Shown piece after piece: positions 31,282 to 32,731 of a stretch of 32,731 nucleotides of DNA (position 1 is its first letter; each line of letters starts with the position of its first letter). The notes beneath the pieces are model-generated. The model was not told the DNA's origin, searched no databases, and saw nothing but the letters and a program-made list of their open reading frames with translations. Origin of the DNA: a virus; the IMG/VR virus record IMGVR_UViG_3300022707_001823, positions 1 to 32,731 of that record. One strand, written 5' to 3'. The translations under genes were made by a program, and so were the position numbers.

Positions 31282-32066
31282 TAGTGTCCGATCCTTACTG
31301 CTCGCATAAGAGCATTAATAGACGTTATACTGCCACCATTTTCTGCGGATACGTGTAATTCAATAGTTCCTGTAGAAATAACCCCTGCATCAAAAGAGAA
31401 AGTAATACTTGTAGGTTTTCCAGTACCAAGAGCATTTACACTAACAGGTATACCCACTAAAGAACCAGCCACAAATAATTGGGCTGTGACGGTATTATTA
31501 TTAGTGTATATAAAGTCAAATGTTATACTGATAGAATACCCATCAGCAATCGGGCCTTGAAACTGTACAATATCAATTCTATCATTGGTTAAGCTACCCT
31601 CTAACTTTTGTGGAGTGCCGAAGACAACCGTATCCCAACCATTGAATTTTACAAGTGAAGTGGTTACTGTAAAAGATGCTGCCGTAGCTTGCATAGTACA
31701 AATTGAAAAAACATCAACATTTTTAATTCGCCAGTTTATCGTACCGTCAGAATAAACATGTATAAATTCATTAATCAAGGCTAAAATAGAACCATTTACA
31801 CCGCCTTCAATAGTATCCGATCCACCTGCTTTCAAAATAACTACATTGCCGCTATTTGTTATCCTTTTAAGAAAGAATTCAACCCCTGCATTACTCACTG
31901 CATCTGGTAAAGTAAAATTTATATCTGCTACTGTCGGGTCACCTTGAATCATCTGGTCAATGCCAGGGTCTAAGATTCTATCAGATGTTCTGGTTACAGG
32001 TATAATAGAGTCTTGTTCCGCTACACCAGTTATTTTTATTCCTGTTCCTATTTTTAAATCTGCCAT
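31281..32066 (-). CDS. Tail fibre-like protein, 261 residues
   Basis: AGGAAAAAATT before the ATG. Residues 40-115 (VADINFTLPDAVSNAGVEFF, LKRITNSGNVVILKAGGSDTIEG and VYSDGTINWRI, in parts) match the short trimeric beta module common near the ends of tail fibres (ITxxLPxxxxxxGxxxxIKRxxxSGNxVTIxxxGxxTIxGxxx). The C-terminal half is a jelly-roll-like beta domain, with alternating small and aromatic residues. Probably a fibre tip or an adaptor for the LamG protein encoded just before it. Confidence 0.7.
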   Translation of the reverse strand: MADLKIGTGIKITGVAEQDSIIPVTRTSDRILDPGIDQMIQGDPTVADINFTLPDAVSNAGVEFFLKRITNSGNVVILKAGGSDTIEGGVNGSILALINEFIHVYSDGTINWRIKNVDVFSICTMQATAASFTVTTSLVKFNGWDTVVFGTPQKLEGSLTNDRIDIVQFQGPIADGYSISITFDFIYTNNNTVTAQLFVAGSLVGIPVSVNALGTGKPTSITFSFDAGVISTGTIELHVSAENGGSITSINALMRAVRIGH

Positions 32067-32075
32067 AATTTTTTC

Positions 32076-32731
32076 CTATGTCCTAATCGGGGTTCCACTA
32101 GTATTTGTTATTTCTACACCACTAGTATTTTTAATAACCGTCTCATTAAATGGTCTATTTCCAGAACCATTATTGTATATAAAATTAACTTCAGAGTTTT
32201 TTAGTTTTCTATTCCAGCCCCCTATCTCATCAATAATTCCTTCAAATGTGAGAGCGCCACTAACGGTTTCACCTAAAACAAAATTTTGATTTCCTGGATT
32301 ATGTGGGCTTACTCCGAAAACGGAAGATACAAATGCTTGCCCGTTAAGTCTAAGTTCCATTGTTTGAGTGGAGGCTGTCCATCTAACACAATAAAATGTA
32401 TTCACGGTGGGTATGCCCGTACCGCCTACATCTTCAGCCAAAATATGATTGCTAATTCCATCACTAAGAGCAACTTGAATCTCATCGGTAGCGACTCGAT
32501 AATCTATACCTAAAACATTATTGTTAAAACTAGTTCCACCATTACCTATATACTGAATAACTCCACTGGAAATATTATTATCTAAATTAATCCAACCAGT
32601 AAATGTAAAGTCACCATCTAATACATATTGACTTACAAACGGGTGCCTAAGTCTGTTGCCAGTTGTTCCAGGAAAATCGGCACCATTTCCGATTATACCC
32701 AATGAACCACCCACCGAACCAACTTCAATTA
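32076..32731 (-). CDS. LamG-domain tail protein (5' end outside window)
   Basis: The frame is open to the right edge, past a GTG at 32714, so the start is outside the window. The visible 218 residues open with IEVGSVGGSLGIIGNGADFPG and contain a full LamG/concanavalin-like unit: FTFTGWINLDN, NTFYCVRWTASTQTMELRLNGQ, NFVLGET and IDEIGGWNRKLKNSEVNFIYN (in parts). It ends in a small repeat, NTSGVEITNTSGTPIRT. Such units bind glycans in tail fibres and spikes. The two neighbouring genes to the left are also fibre- or surface-type. Confidence 0.75.
   Translation of the reverse strand, partial: IEVGSVGGSLGIIGNGADFPGTTGNRLRHPFVSQYVLDGDFTFTGWINLDNNISSGVIQYIGNGGTSFNNNVLGIDYRVATDEIQVALSDGISNHILAEDVGGTGIPTVNTFYCVRWTASTQTMELRLNGQAFVSSVFGVSPHNPGNQNFVLGETVSGALTFEGIIDEIGGWNRKLKNSEVNFIYNNGSGNRPFNETVIKNTSGVEITNTSGTPIRT

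Overview
The window is most of a double-stranded DNA tailed-phage genome (or phage contig) with a podovirus-type late module. Evidence on one strand: a large terminase, a P22-like portal, an acidic scaffold, an N4 gp56/DUF4043-like major capsid protein, a tail adaptor (tubular A-like), a 900-residue nozzle (tubular B-like) and four consecutive internal-virion/ejection-type proteins, one with a glycine-zipper membrane segment. The DNA is AT-rich, nearly all coding, with frequent ATGA/TAATG overlaps and strong GAGGAAA-type ribosome sites. The near-consensus TTGACA-N17-TATATT promoters point to a host using ordinary sigma70 signals and Shine-Dalgarno initiation, so a Bacteroidota host is unlikely. 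The host cannot be named from the sequence. I see no integrase, CI-like repressor, DNA polymerase, RNA polymerase, endolysin or tRNA.

Layout. Positions 1-866 (minus strand): two genes, a possible small terminase and a zinc-ribbon protein that runs off the left edge. Positions 867-1043: a divergent control region with one leftward and at least one rightward promoter. Positions 1044-9030 (plus): about 25 short early genes in four sub-operons, each headed by a copy of the same promoter cassette (at 974, 3060, 4042 and 5534). The cassette has an imperfect palindrome over the -35 box and a conserved 13-base element (GGATTTAACATTA) just after the -10 box. The fourth operon carries a PD-(D/E)XK exonuclease and SSB, then a one-TM holin-like protein and an atypical response-regulator receiver-like protein; a candidate annealing protein lies just upstream at the end of the third. 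Positions 9068-11212 (plus): an internally duplicated DUF2341+LamG protein, followed by a RusA-type resolvase (11215-11628). Positions 11585-32731 (minus): the late block, read right to left. It starts with LamG/tail-fibre-like genes (32731 to 30471), then terminase, small genes, portal, scaffold, capsid, tail and ejection proteins.

The two arms converge and overlap tail to tail at 11585-11628. If the genome is circular or terminally redundant, the leftward promoter near 920 would read through the two left-edge genes into the fibre gene at the right edge and on into the late block, making 867-1043 a single master switch. This is inference.

Main points of interest: (1) the repeated early promoter/operator cassette; (2) an 11-bp phased TGTTGAT array in the largest non-coding gap (25587-25832), which looks like iterons or a regulator array; (3) the receiver-like protein at 8647-9030; (4) the duplicated LamG fibre on the early strand, with LamG-type domains in two more proteins; (5) a 24-residue basic microprotein on the opposite strand beside the terminase.
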